From Isotricha intestinalis (lineage: Eukaryota > Ciliophora > Litostomatea > Vestibuliferida > Isotrichidae), in the NCBI GenBank assembly GCA_023807065.1, contig JAJJLU010000463.1:1-40492 (forward strand): DNA of 40,492 nucleotides, given 5' to 3'. Shown here in pieces: positions 40,451 to 40,492 of this stretch. Positions within the stretch are counted from its first letter, which is position 1. Each line of letters starts with the position of its first letter. The notes beneath the pieces were generated by a model. That model had not been told where the DNA came from and did no database searches. It saw only the letters and a program-made list of their open reading frames with translations. Both the position numbers and the translations under genes were made by a program.

Positions 40451-40492
40451 GGGGATTGGGGATTGGGGATTGGGGATTGGGGATTGGGGATT
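40451..40492 (+). repeat. telomere repeat (GGGGATT)x6
   Basis: Six perfect tandem copies of the 7-mer GGGGATT run to the end of the window, G-rich strand pointing outward as expected at a 3' chromosome end. Ciliate telomeres are of the form T(2-4)G(3-4) or close variants; this one has an A in the T tract. Nothing indicates an internal array, but the sequence stops inside it, so the true array length is unknown. Confidence 0.95.

Noticed and set aside
1..40492. tRNA genes, CRISPR arrays, transposons.
   Set aside because: I looked for tRNA-like T-arm motifs, regularly spaced repeats and transposase-like proteins and found none.

Overview
This is AT-rich nuclear DNA from a unicellular eukaryote, most likely a ciliate macronuclear chromosome end. 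The last 42 bases (40451-40492) are six exact copies of GGGGATT, a G4-type telomere repeat on the G-rich strand. Genes are long, intronless open frames packed closely together. The standard code fits: nearly all genes stop at TAA, one (AP-4 beta) stops at TGA, glutamine is written CAA, and TGG encodes tryptophan. A standard code, extreme AT content and a gene-sized telomeric molecule point to something like a rumen litostome (entodiniomorph) ciliate. That placement is an inference. The left edge is not telomeric, so the molecule continues beyond the window.

Layout. 0-0.8 kb: a short BspA-type leucine-rich-repeat remnant. 0.8-7.7 kb (minus strand): an INTS6-like Integrator subunit, a casein kinase 1 and a coiled-coil protein. 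7.8-11.4 kb: a large low-complexity charged protein, divergent from the coiled-coil gene. 12-14.2 kb: a hybrid histidine kinase-like protein with a receiver domain. 14.5-19.5 kb (plus strand): a WDR4/Trm82-like WD40 protein, a GBP-type GTPase fused to a PX domain, and fibrillarin. 20.4-22.8 kb: a disturbed zone with a frame-broken TSR2-like gene, an orphan 270-aa ORF and a frame-shifted remnant. 22.8-30.7 kb: a giant multipass membrane protein and a four-cNBD PKG-like kinase sharing a 63-bp divergent promoter. 31.7-35.5 kb: AP-4 beta adaptin and an orphan protein. 35.8-38.4 kb: histone H4 and a PDK1 kinase. 38.5-40.3 kb: a small membrane protein and an ERK-type MAP kinase, whose start codon lies 180 bp from the telomere.

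The window holds five protein kinase or phosphorelay genes besides CK1-style housekeeping ones if CK1 is set apart: the hybrid histidine kinase-like protein, PKG-like, PDK1 and MAPK are regulatory, and CK1 is the fifth. A second theme is RNA and ribosome work (INTS6, WDR4, fibrillarin, TSR2-like). A third is membrane traffic (GBP-PX, AP-4). Nothing supports an operon or a mobile element. The most unusual points are the PKG-like kinase whose cyclic-nucleotide pockets lack the usual Glu/Arg pair, the histidine kinase without a recognisable ATPase, the GBP-PX fusion, the rebuilt activation loops in PDK1 and MAPK, the TSR2-like gene that is either broken or split by tiny introns, and a C-richer hairpin-plus-T-run at about 4.05-4.14 kb that could end a small RNA.
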